Source: an uncultured Oscillospiraceae bacterium (GTDB lineage: Bacteria > Bacillota > Clostridia > Oscillospirales > Oscillospiraceae). Taken from it: a DNA stretch of 13,256 nt. Each line of letters begins with the position of its first letter. The stretch's first letter is position 1. The notes under the pieces are model-generated. The model saw nothing but the letters and a program-made list of their open reading frames with translations. It was not told the DNA's origin and did no database searches. The position numbers were made by a program, and so were the translations under genes. The stretch is taken from NCBI GenBank assembly GCA_937915075.1, contig CALDMA010000223.1, positions 1 to 13,256 on the forward strand, in the 5' to 3' direction. Below, in pieces: positions 6,568 through 12,915 of this stretch.

Positions 6568-7812
6568 ATGGAAGGCCGAATTGTATTGCATAGTGATCTC
6601 AACAATTGCTATGCGAGTATTGAATGTATGCTGCATCCGGAATTGCGCGGAAAGTACATTGCGGTTTGCGGCAGCACAGAGGATCGACATGGGATCGTTC
6701 TTGCGAAGAATCAATTGGCAAAACAATGTGGGGTGAAGACAGGTGAAGTGATTTGGGAGGCGAGGCGAAAGTGTCCGCAACTAACAATTGTAGAGCCGCA
6801 CATGGATCAATATCTGAAATTTTCCAAAATTGTCCGCTCTATCTATTTGCGATACTCTCCGGAAGTCGAGTCATTTGGCATTGATGAGAGTTGGATCGAA
6901 CTGACCGGGTCTCCGCTTCTCCAGCAGAAAACTCCGCTTGAAATCGCCAACGAGATTCGGACTACTGTGAAAGAAGAAGTCGGACTCACCGTTTCCATTG
7001 GCGTCAGCTTCAATAAGATTTTCGCGAAACTCGGCTCAGACATGAAAAAGCCAGATGCCGTGACTGTCATAACGCGGGAATCCTTCAAAGATCAGATCTG
7101 GCCGCTCCCTGTTTCAGACCTGCTCTATGTGGGGCGAGCAACGGCGGAAAAGCTTCGGCTCTACGGGATCCGTACCATCGGAGATCTGGCCCAAGCGGAT
7201 CGGGCGATGCTAATTCGCCGGCTTGGCGTCAATGGTGAAAAGCTGTGGGTGTTTGCCAATGGCCTGGATCAATCGCGCGTTATGCCATGCGACTATGAAA
7301 TCCCCATCAAGAGCGTGGGGCATGGAATCACCTGCACGGCAGACCTGCGTACAAATGAAGAGGTTCGACATGTTCTGATGGAGCTCTCACAGGAAGTGGG
7401 AGTAAAGCTGCGGAAAAGCAAACTGGCTGCCACGCGAGTCCGCATCAGCGTTCACGACAATACACTGTCTCAGAGAGAGTATCAGGGGAAGCTGGAATTC
7501 CCAACTCAAAGTTATACAGAGATTGCTGCGGCTGGTTTTGATCTGTTCTGTCGGCGTTATCCATGGACTGCGGATGTTCGATCTCTGACGATAAGCGCGA
7601 TCGACCTGATTCCTTCGGATACACCAATTCAGCTCGATCTCTGGTCTGACTTTGAGAAGCATCATAAGCGTTTAACTTTAGAACGCACCGTGGAAGATAT
7701 CCGCCATCGCTATGGGCTTGGTATAATCAATTTCGCGGCACTTACCTTTGGATTGAAAATGCCGACACATCACGAGATCGAATATAAAATGCCATCTGTT
7801 ATGTACCACTAA
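6568..7812 (+). CDS. Y-family DNA polymerase (DinB/UmuC-like translesion polymerase)
   Basis: This 414-aa protein is an error-prone DNA polymerase. The palm motif HSDLNNCYASIE at residues 8-19 supplies the first catalytic Asp and the Tyr steric gate. SFGIDESWIEL at 102-112 supplies the Asp-Glu pair. VSIGVSFNKIFAKLGSDMKKPDA is the conserved fingers/palm segment, and LYGIRTIGDLAQ..LIRRLGVNG is the helix-hairpin-helix thumb. The little-finger domain follows. DNN in motif I and ESW in place of the DinB EAF resemble UmuC/UvrX-type enzymes of Firmicute phages and plasmids. ATG at 6559 is only 1 nt from AGGAGG, so the ATG at 6568, about 10 nt away, is the likely start. It is the first gene of the rightward operon and is followed after 13 nt by a UmuD-fold gene. 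Confidence 0.92.
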   Translation: MEGRIVLHSDLNNCYASIECMLHPELRGKYIAVCGSTEDRHGIVLAKNQLAKQCGVKTGEVIWEARRKCPQLTIVEPHMDQYLKFSKIVRSIYLRYSPEVESFGIDESWIELTGSPLLQQKTPLEIANEIRTTVKEEVGLTVSIGVSFNKIFAKLGSDMKKPDAVTVITRESFKDQIWPLPVSDLLYVGRATAEKLRLYGIRTIGDLAQADRAMLIRRLGVNGEKLWVFANGLDQSRVMPCDYEIPIKSVGHGITCTADLRTNEEVRHVLMELSQEVGVKLRKSKLAATRVRISVHDNTLSQREYQGKLEFPTQSYTEIAAAGFDLFCRRYPWTADVRSLTISAIDLIPSDTPIQLDLWSDFEKHHKRLTLERTVEDIRHRYGLGIINFAALTFGLKMPTHHEIEYKMPSVMYH

Positions 7813-7825
7813 GGAGGGATTGATT

Positions 7826-8176
7826 TTGATAACCAAAGTTGAGGAATTCCGGGACAAGCATACAGTCTTGGGCAACAGCAAGGGTGATATCCTTATCACA
7901 GGCTTCGCCAATATGGAAAATGAGAAGTGCTTCTGCATTATGGCCGATGGCCATCGCTACCATGAGTATGGCATCTCCACCGGCAGCATTCTTCTCTGCC
8001 AGCGTAGCGCCACCATCAATGATGGAGACCTCATCATCGTGAAAGAAGACGGAGCTTTTGCTATTTATCTCTACCTGAAAGACCGAAAAATCAAGGAGGA
8101 TGGCGAAAAGCGCATTCTCCATAGCAAGTCCAAGGCCTACGCCAAAGTGATTGGCTCGTTCAACTTCTTTGAGTAA
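7826..8176 (+). CDS. UmuD/LexA-fold (S24-like) protein without protease catalytic residues
   Basis: The 116-aa protein appears to be an S24 (LexA/UmuD C-terminal) beta domain. FCIMADGHRYHEYGISTGSI aligns by eye with the LexA block around GDSM..aGI.dGD, INDGDLIIVKEDGAFAIYLY with the following nGDivv..dg..tvKr block, and KAYAKVIGSF with the closing GkVig strand. The catalytic Ser of GDSM and the Lys of tvKr are replaced (by Arg or His and by Tyr in this alignment), so self-cleavage is not expected. There is no helix-turn-helix. The position 13 nt after a Y-family polymerase mirrors umuD next to umuC and suggests an accessory subunit. Start: TTG at 7826, 8 nt after AAGGAGG. The TTG at 7820 is too close to that site. 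The fold is inferred from pattern only. Confidence 0.6.
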   Translation: MITKVEEFRDKHTVLGNSKGDILITGFANMENEKCFCIMADGHRYHEYGISTGSILLCQRSATINDGDLIIVKEDGAFAIYLYLKDRKIKEDGEKRILHSKSKAYAKVIGSFNFFE

Positions 8177-8201
8177 CCAGGTCTGGCAGAAAGGACGGAT
8201 C

Positions 8202-8744
8202 ATGAGCAAATTCCAAAACTACCTGAAATCATTTGACATTACCAGCACGCTGACCGAGGAAGATATTGAAAAGACGATGGCATTGCTCCAAATCTATGGG
8301 CCCACCGTTAGACGGACAGCCGCAAGAATCGACGAATTTGAGGAAGAGTGCTATGAGAGCCGGCGGCAATCCATCTCAGACTTCATCAATTTAGCCATCG
8401 ACTATGATCGCGACACCGACCGCAAACGCATTTCGGACCGTTTGGCGGAGATGGGGCACTGCATGGAGCTGCTTTCCGTTATGGAAGAGGCATTGGTATT
8501 AGTGAAGGACACCCCGCCGAACGGCGGCACCTACTATAGCATCCTGCAAGCCCGCTACTTTGATGTCTACTGCACCTCCAATGAGGATGCCTTCCTGAAT
8601 CTAGGTATGTCCTCGTCTACCTACTATCGTCACATCAAGCCAGCGATTCGAGCGTTCGCCGCAAACCTCTGGTGTGTTGTCATCCCTGACCTGATCATCA
8701 AGGAACATCTCCAGAACAATGGGAGTCAGGTGGGAGTCTCATGA
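8202..8744 (+). CDS. RinA/ArpU-like transcriptional regulator
   Basis: The 180-aa protein has a helical N-terminal two thirds (TEEDIEKTMALLQIYGPTVRR, later LAEMGHCMELLSVMEEALVLV) and a C-terminal sigma-70 region-4-like DNA-binding part, YYSILQARYFDVY followed by LNLGMSSSTYYRHIKPAIRAFAANLW. This layout is that of RinA/ArpU phage late-gene activators, which bind DNA upstream of packaging or late promoters. The frame is open from 8151, but the ATG at 8202 follows AAAGGACGGATC and gives MSKFQNYL. It is 25 nt after the UmuD-like gene and shares its operon. An 11-bp repeat array overlaps its stop codon, a candidate binding site for this protein. The family call is moderate. Confidence 0.6.
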   Translation: MSKFQNYLKSFDITSTLTEEDIEKTMALLQIYGPTVRRTAARIDEFEEECYESRRQSISDFINLAIDYDRDTDRKRISDRLAEMGHCMELLSVMEEALVLVKDTPPNGGTYYSILQARYFDVYCTSNEDAFLNLGMSSSTYYRHIKPAIRAFAANLWCVVIPDLIIKEHLQNNGSQVGVS

Positions 8745-8764
8745 GAGTCAAATGAGAGATAAAA
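8721..8764. repeat. Tandem 11-bp GRGAGTC repeats at the regulator's 3' end
   Basis: Four tandem 11-bp units start at 8721, 8732, 8743 and 8754: GGGAGTCAGGT, GGGAGTCTCAT, GAGAGTCAAAT and GAGAGATAAAA. They span the stop codon at 8742-8744. A further GAGAGTCA lies at 8813-8820 in the spacer of the promoter downstream. Periodic repeats just upstream of a promoter suggest an activator or repressor site. Confidence 0.65.
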
Positions 8765-8802
8765 TGATGGAAAATAGAGAGGAGATTGGAAGCCAAGCGA
8801 AA

Positions 8803-8831
8803 TTGTAGTGTAGAGAGTCACCCCTTATAAT
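8803..8831 (+). promoter_or_regulatory. Candidate promoter for the sigma-like gene leader
   Basis: TTGTAG (8803-8808), a 17-nt spacer and a perfect TATAAT (8826-8831) face right. A GAGAGTCA repeat sits in the spacer. Expected transcription start is near 8838, only about 16 nt before a strong terminator hairpin, so the product is either a very short RNA or a leader needing terminator readthrough. The gap 8745-9067 has no gene and holds this promoter, two terminators and two leader hairpins. Confidence 0.55.
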
Positions 8832-8853
8832 GGATTATGCTGAAGCACCTATA

Positions 8854-8887
8854 GCCTCTCGGGGAATTTCCCCCGAGAGGCTTTTTT
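8854..8887 (+). terminator. Intrinsic terminator 1 in the leader
   Basis: A perfect 11-bp GC-rich stem (GCCTCTCGGGG at 8854-8864 with CCCCGAGAGGC at 8871-8881) has a 6-nt loop and six T at 8882-8887. It may end the polymerase operon or control the next one. Confidence 0.92.
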
Positions 8888-8923
8888 GATCCCTGCGTGC
8901 GACAGCCAATACTGGAACAAATC

Positions 8924-8959
8924 GCCGACCATTCTCGCATGAGAGTGGCCGGCTTTTTT
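8924..8959 (+). terminator. Intrinsic terminator 2 in the leader
   Basis: GCCG (8924-8927) pairs CGGC (8950-8953), and CCATTCTC (8929-8936) pairs GAGAGTGG (8941-8948) with one G-U pair and a 4-nt loop. An A/C mismatch separates the two helices. Six T follow at 8954-8959. It stands 36 nt after terminator 1 and about 110 nt before the sigma-like gene. Confidence 0.85.
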
Positions 8960-9002
8960 GTTGCCTTGACTGGGAGCATGATCCATGTCCGGCACTGGCA
9001 AT

Positions 9003-9058
9003 CGGGCTCGTGGCCCGCCTTCAAGTCGTTCGTCCGCATCCGCAAACGAAACGACTTG
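9003..9058 (+). promoter_or_regulatory. Leader hairpins next to the ribosome binding site
   Basis: CGGGC (9003-9007) pairs GCCCG (9013-9017). A longer stem, CAAGTCGTTCGT (9022-9033) with ACG and AACGACTTG (9046-9058, one bulged A), ends directly at the GGAGG ribosome binding site that begins at 9058-9059. The stem does not bury the whole site, but it could affect ribosome access or mark a processing or protein-binding site. Confidence 0.5.
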
Positions 9059-9067
9059 GAGGTAAAA

Positions 9068-9472
9068 ATGAAAACTATCAGAATCAAAGACTACTATGGC
9101 ATTTATCAGGAAATTCCCGTCAGCGATGAGTTGTATGAAGAATGGCGCGCTCTTCAGAATGAAACACAGCGCGTCCACCGCAAAGAAGTGTATCACCGTG
9201 ATTGGACACCAATCGAGGATATTTTCGAAATGCCGAAGTCTTATGAGCAGAACCCGATGGAAGATACATTGCTGTGGGATGAGCAGGTCGCTGCGCTGTA
9301 TGCAGCGATCGCGCAACTCACCCCGATCCAGCAGCGCAGGATCCACATGCTGATGGAGAACATGACGATCCGTGAGATCGCCCGTCAGGAAGGGTGCCAT
9401 ATGAACGCAGCGCTGAAATCTGTCAACGGTGCGCTCAAAAAGCTCCACGATCTTCTGAAAGACTGGGCATAA
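9068..9472 (+). CDS. Sigma-70 region-4-like regulator
   Basis: The 134-aa protein has an N-terminal part of unknown fold (MKTIRIKDYYGIYQEIPVSDELYEEW, a YG/VS pattern common in Clostridial mobile-element regulators) and a C-terminal sigma-70 region-4-like helix-turn-helix (about residues 78-130): LTPIQQRRIHMLMENMTIREIARQEGCHMNAALKSVNGALKKL. It lacks regions 2 and 3, so it is an accessory regulator rather than a full sigma factor, as in Tn916-type elements. The ATG at 9068 follows GGAGGTAAAA. The frame is open upstream to 8897 but would cross a terminator. It has a long leader with two terminators and hairpins, so it is likely controlled by anti-termination or by the upstream regulator. Confidence 0.8.
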   Translation: MKTIRIKDYYGIYQEIPVSDELYEEWRALQNETQRVHRKEVYHRDWTPIEDIFEMPKSYEQNPMEDTLLWDEQVAALYAAIAQLTPIQQRRIHMLMENMTIREIARQEGCHMNAALKSVNGALKKLHDLLKDWA

Positions 9473-9504
9473 ATGCCTAAATGGAAAACATTTAGTGTAG
9501 TTGT

Positions 9505-9569
9505 TGTTCTATGAGAACACTATGCGTAATTTCTTTTAGATGCTTCGAGTGCGACATCACACGCACTTT
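9505..9569. repeat. Inverted repeats before parM, possible operator or centromere part
   Basis: The 125-nt gap 9473-9597 holds TGTTCT-atg-AGAACA (9505-9519) and AGTGCG-acatcaca-CGCACT (within 9549-9569). ParM operons usually carry their centromere, parC, just upstream and bound by ParR. Classical parC has direct repeats, which I do not see here, so these are only candidate binding sites. Confidence 0.35.
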
Positions 9570-9597
9570 ATTAAACGAAATGAGGAGGTTCCAATCC

Positions 9598-10524
9598 ATG
9601 ATTATCTCTGTCGATCACGGCAATAAATCGATCAAAACCCCGAACACGCTTTTTACCTCCGGCCTGATTTCGTCTGAAGGGCTGCAAGGCTTCAAAACGG
9701 ACTATATCTGCTGGAATGGACGCTATTATACGCTGACAGAACAGCGCATTTCTTATCTGCGCGACAAAACCGAAGACGAGCGGTTCTATGTCCTGACTCT
9801 CTTCGCTATCGCCAAGGAACTGGAGCGGCGCAAGGCAGCTGAAACGCTGGATCCGATTGACATCACGCTCCTGATTGGATTGCCCCCGGCGCACTATGAG
9901 CAGCTGCACAGTCGCTTTGAGCAATACTTTCTGCGGCGCCGAGAGGCCATTGACTTCGAGTACAATGGAAAATACTACTCGATCCGCATCAACAAAGTTC
10001 TCAGCTATCCTCAGGCATTCGCAGCCGCTGTAACACAGTACAGTACGCTCAAGACCTATTCGGTTGCCTACATCATCGACATCGGCGGCTTTACCATTGA
10101 CGTTCTCAAGCTGCGTAATGGACGTCCTGACCTGGCGGTGGTCGAAAGTTTTGAAAAAGGGGTCATCACCCTCTACAACAGCATTACGAGCAAGTGCAAT
10201 GCGCTCTATGCCCGGATCTTGGAGGACTGCGATATTGATGAAGTCATTCGCAATCAGCCTACTGTCCTTCCTGGTGAAGTGCAACAGCTGATTCGCAGCA
10301 TGACAGGAGAGTTCCTTTCGGAGTTCTATAACTTCCTGCGTGAGCGTGGAATCGATGTAACGACCAGCAAATGCGTGTTTGCCGGTGGTGGCTCCCTTCT
10401 CCTGCGGGGAATGATTGAGAGGGCGAATAAAGTAGCATTTCCCATTTTCATCGAAGATATTCATGCCAATGCACGCGGCTATGAACTCCTCTATCAGAGT
10501 GAGGTAGCGTCGAATGGCCAGTAA
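9598..10524 (+). CDS. parM: ParM-like plasmid segregation actin homologue
   Basis: The 308-aa protein carries the actin/Hsp70 ATPase motifs of ParM/StbA: phosphate-1 loop ISVDHGNKSIK (residues 3-13), phosphate-2 loop IIDIGGFTIDV (159-169) and the adenosine loop FAGGGSLLLRG (261-271). ParM polymerises with ATP and pushes plasmid copies apart through a ParR-bound centromere. The frame is open from 9511, but the ATG at 9598 follows GAGGAGG at a 9-nt distance and gives the normal ParM N-terminus. The next gene overlaps by 11 nt and is probably the ParR adaptor. Its presence indicates that the element spends time as an extrachromosomal circle that must be segregated. Confidence 0.88.
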   Translation: MIISVDHGNKSIKTPNTLFTSGLISSEGLQGFKTDYICWNGRYYTLTEQRISYLRDKTEDERFYVLTLFAIAKELERRKAAETLDPIDITLLIGLPPAHYEQLHSRFEQYFLRRREAIDFEYNGKYYSIRINKVLSYPQAFAAAVTQYSTLKTYSVAYIIDIGGFTIDVLKLRNGRPDLAVVESFEKGVITLYNSITSKCNALYARILEDCDIDEVIRNQPTVLPGEVQQLIRSMTGEFLSEFYNFLRERGIDVTTSKCVFAGGGSLLLRGMIERANKVAFPIFIEDIHANARGYELLYQSEVASNGQ

Positions 10525-10852
10525 TAGTAAGCCTCGTGTTGTGCTCCAGTTCAATGAAATGGACTTTCGGCACCGGCGCGCACTCGATATTTTGCGGCAA
10601 CGACCACGCAGCATGTCCGAATTAGTCGTCAATGCGCTCCTGCACTACACAAGCTGCCCAGAAGCGGCCAACGAGTTTGGCCGCGAATGGGTGGCAAGCA
10701 TCGTCAAAGATGTTGTTCGTGAAATGGTCGCAAGCGGAGAACTCCAAGCTGTATCACAACCCACGCCCGCGAAGCCGGAGAGTCCAACACTAGCGGCTGA
10801 TGATCTCGCGGATCTCGGCGGTGTCATGGGTATGTTCCGGTCAAAGGAGTAA
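10514..10852 (+). CDS. Probable ParR-like partition adaptor
   Basis: The 112-aa protein overlaps parM by 11 nt, the usual position of parR. Its N-terminus, PRVVLQFNEMDFRHRRALDILRQRPRSMSELVVNALLHY, has the strand-helix-helix look of the ribbon-helix-helix domain of ParR-type proteins, which bind the centromere. The C-terminal half has a Pro/Ala-rich linker (QPTPAKPESPT) and a short acidic tail ending GGVMGMFRSKE, which could bind the actin filament end. A GAGG site lies 9 nt before the ATG. The call relies on position plus fold pattern, since no strict signature exists for ParR. Confidence 0.65.
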   Translation: MASNSKPRVVLQFNEMDFRHRRALDILRQRPRSMSELVVNALLHYTSCPEAANEFGREWVASIVKDVVREMVASGELQAVSQPTPAKPESPTLAADDLADLGGVMGMFRSKE

Positions 10853-10856
10853 GTCC

Positions 10857-11472
10857 ATGAGCAATAAGAAATTTTGGATATGCTCGTGTATCCACAGCCG
10901 AGCAAAATGAGGATCGTCAGGTCCTTGAATTGCTCGAGTACGGCATTGAAGAACGTGATATCTATGTGGATAAGCAGAGTGGGCGCAGTTTTGAGCGAAC
11001 AAATTACATGTCGCTACGAAATAGTATTTTGCGTAGTGGTGACATCCTGGTCGTTAAAAGCATTGATCGCTTTGGCCGTAATTACTCCGGAATCCGTGCC
11101 GAGTGGGAATATCTTACCAAAACGCTTGGTGTGGACATCGTCGTTCTGGACACGCCCATTCTGGATACGACCCGATACAAAGATCTGCTCGGTAGTGTGA
11201 TCACGGATATTGTCCTCGCTGTGCTTTCTTTCGGCGCTCAGCTGGAAGTTGATACCAAGTCGAAAGCACAGGCAGAAGGTATAGCCGCCGCGCATCTGAA
11301 GGGTGTCAAATTTGGGCGGCCAAAGTGTTCTGTAAAGGACTGGGATATCTATTACCCCAAGTGGAAGCAAGGAGAAATCACGGCTGTCGAGTGCTATAAA
11401 CAGTTGGGGGTCAGTGCATCGACATTTTATCGGTTGGTGCATAAGTTTGAGTCGGAGGGAAAAGCACGATGA
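10857..11472 (+). pseudogene. Serine resolvase/invertase with a 5' frameshift
   Basis: This is a serine recombinase of the small resolvase type. ATG at 10857, 8 nt after AAAGGAG, starts MSNKKF, but the catalytic block FGYARVSTAEQNEDRQ is in the +1 frame. One T too many in the run at 10872-10875 explains this, and removing it gives an intact protein of about 204 aa with Ser12. The unshifted frame stops after 17 codons at 10908-10910. The rest is complete: VVKSIDRFGRNYSGI, a long E-helix region, AQAEGIAAAHLKGVKFGRPK and a C-terminal Hin-like helix-turn-helix (LGVSASTFYRLV). The next in-frame start, TTG at 10930, would lose the catalytic Ser. It may be a pseudogene, a +1 frameshift gene or a sequencing error. 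It overlaps the next gene by ATGA. Confidence 0.8.
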
Positions 11473-11876
11473 AACGCTGCATTATATACGCAAGAATTGG
11501 CGGACCAGCTTCGGAGGTAAATAACAGCCTCATGCAAGCACAGCTGGCTGGACTCCGCGCAGCCGCAAAAGGCCTCGGCTTAGAGGTCGTGGCAGAGCTC
11601 CCTGCTTTTGAGTATGGCAATGATGGGAACCGGCAAAGCATCAAGACACTGGCTCGGGATAGGCGGCATGGCCTCTACGAATGTGTGCTGGTAAAGAATT
11701 TGTCACGCCTGGCCCGGGGAGAGGCCATTCTCGAAGTTGGGCGCAAATTCGAGAGCGCCGGACTTTCGGTCTACACGCCTTCTGGTCGTGCTGAACTGAT
11801 TCCGCCTGTTTACGCCTTCTACTCTAGATATCGCACAGAAGGAGGTCCTGTATTTGGCTCGCGAAACAAAAAATGA
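11469..11876 (+). CDS. Serine recombinase N-domain mini-protein lacking the catalytic serine
   Basis: The 135-aa product has the fold of a serine recombinase catalytic domain: KRCIIYARIGGPASEV at the N-terminus, a LMQAQLAGLRAAAKGLGLEVVAEL helix and strand, and CVLVKNLSRLARG, which matches the VLVKDLSRLAR motif containing conserved Arg residues. The YARVS serine is replaced by Gly (YARIGG), so cleavage is not expected. There is no DNA-binding or recombinase domain. The start codon overlaps the stop of the gene before it (ATGA), and its end overlaps the large recombinase by 23 nt, so the three are translated together. A regulatory or heteromer subunit is a plausible role but unproven. Confidence 0.75.
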   Translation: MKRCIIYARIGGPASEVNNSLMQAQLAGLRAAAKGLGLEVVAELPAFEYGNDGNRQSIKTLARDRRHGLYECVLVKNLSRLARGEAILEVGRKFESAGLSVYTPSGRAELIPPVYAFYSRYRTEGGPVFGSRNKK

Positions 11877-12915
11877 AGATCGAAAGCAAAGGATTCGTGA
11901 CGCGTTCCAAGAGGGGCAAGCAGTAGAACGGATGCCAGCTCGCGAGGATATGCAGCCTCAGAACTCCGAAGATGTTGAGCTGAGGGTAGCGCCATATTGC
12001 CGTGTCAGTACCATGTCCGAAATGCAAGCGGAAAGTTTTGAGATCCAACAGCAATACTACTCCGAGTGTATTGCAAAGCATCCAAACTGGGTGTTGGTTC
12101 GGATTTATGCGGATGAGGGAATTTCGGCGACTTCCGTGAAAAACCGCAAGGAATTCAACCAGATGATTGACGATTGCCAAGCAGGAAAGATCGACATGAT
12201 CATCACGAAGTCTGTCTCCCGATTTGCTCGTAATGTCGTTGACTGCATCAAATACGCCCGTATGCTGAGATCCCTGTCTCCGCCAGTCTCTATCTACTTC
12301 GAGACGGAGAACATCAACACACTCTCTCAAAACGGCGAATTGCTTCTCACCGTTCTTGCGGCATTTGCGCAGGACGAGAGCGTCAATAAGTCCATCAGCG
12401 TGGCATGGGGCATTCGACAGCGCTTTGCAAAGGGAATTCCGAAGTTAGTCAAACCCTATGGCTATCAGCTCGAAGACAATAAGCTGATTGTGGATGAAGA
12501 TGAAGCTGGCGTGGTTATTCGCATCTTTGCATTCTATCTTGGAGGGAAAACGCCATACGAAATTGCGAAGATCTTGACGTCAGAGGGGATTCCCTCTCCA
12601 ACCGGGAAATCTCATTGGACGGTATCGTCTGTGACCTATATCCTTGGCAATGACCGCTACTGTGGCGATATCATCATGCAAAAGAGCATTTGTGTAGATC
12701 TGTTCGCTCATAAGCGTGTGCGCAATTTAGGTCAGGCAGAGCGGTTTCGAGTGAGGGACGTTCACACGCCGTTGGTTTCCAAAGAGGATTGGCGAGAAGT
12801 CAAGAACAGAGTTTCTATGCCCGATCGTGAGGCCGTTATTTTGGAAGATGTTACGGGTGAAGGAGTTCTAGCTGAACTCCACCCAATTCAGTTCAAGGAG
12901 GATATTGATCTATGA
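11854..12915 (+). CDS. Large serine recombinase with short C-terminus
   Basis: The 353-aa protein has an N-terminal extension of about 45 residues, then the resolvase domain: APYCRVST with the nucleophilic Ser52, YADEGISATSVKNRKEFNQMIDDC, DMIITKSVSRFARNVVDC with active-site Arg residues, and FAQDESVNKS. A recombinase domain follows: KPYGYQLEDNK, EAGVVIRIFAFYLGGKTPYEIAKIL, W.VSSVTYILGNDRYCGD. Enzymes of this class integrate and excise mobile elements. The zinc-ribbon/coiled-coil region normally present is absent, as there is no CxxC and the protein ends about 80 residues after the DRYCGD motif, which makes it short for the class. It starts with TTG at 11854, 8 nt after AAGGAGG, and overlaps the next ORF by ATGA. 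Confidence 0.88.
   Translation: MARETKNEDRKQRIRDAFQEGQAVERMPAREDMQPQNSEDVELRVAPYCRVSTMSEMQAESFEIQQQYYSECIAKHPNWVLVRIYADEGISATSVKNRKEFNQMIDDCQAGKIDMIITKSVSRFARNVVDCIKYARMLRSLSPPVSIYFETENINTLSQNGELLLTVLAAFAQDESVNKSISVAWGIRQRFAKGIPKLVKPYGYQLEDNKLIVDEDEAGVVIRIFAFYLGGKTPYEIAKILTSEGIPSPTGKSHWTVSSVTYILGNDRYCGDIIMQKSICVDLFAHKRVRNLGQAERFRVRDVHTPLVSKEDWREVKNRVSMPDREAVILEDVTGEGVLAELHPIQFKEDIDL

Noticed and set aside
7799..8209. 136-codon minus-strand ORF
   Set aside because: Antisense shadow of the UmuD-like gene, without a ribosome binding site or recognisable domain.
8897..9067. Upstream extension of the sigma-like gene
   Set aside because: It would read through a strong terminator hairpin and lacks a ribosome binding site, while GGAGG stands at the right distance from the ATG at 9068.
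9511..9597. Upstream extension of parM
   Set aside because: The ParM family N-terminus begins at the ATG at 9598, which has a strong GAGGAGG site. The extension has no family similarity.
9571..10632. Long 353-codon open frame on the minus strand
   Set aside because: It lies antisense to parM and the parR-like gene, which have clear motifs and ribosome binding sites. The antisense product has no recognisable domain and is a codon-bias shadow.
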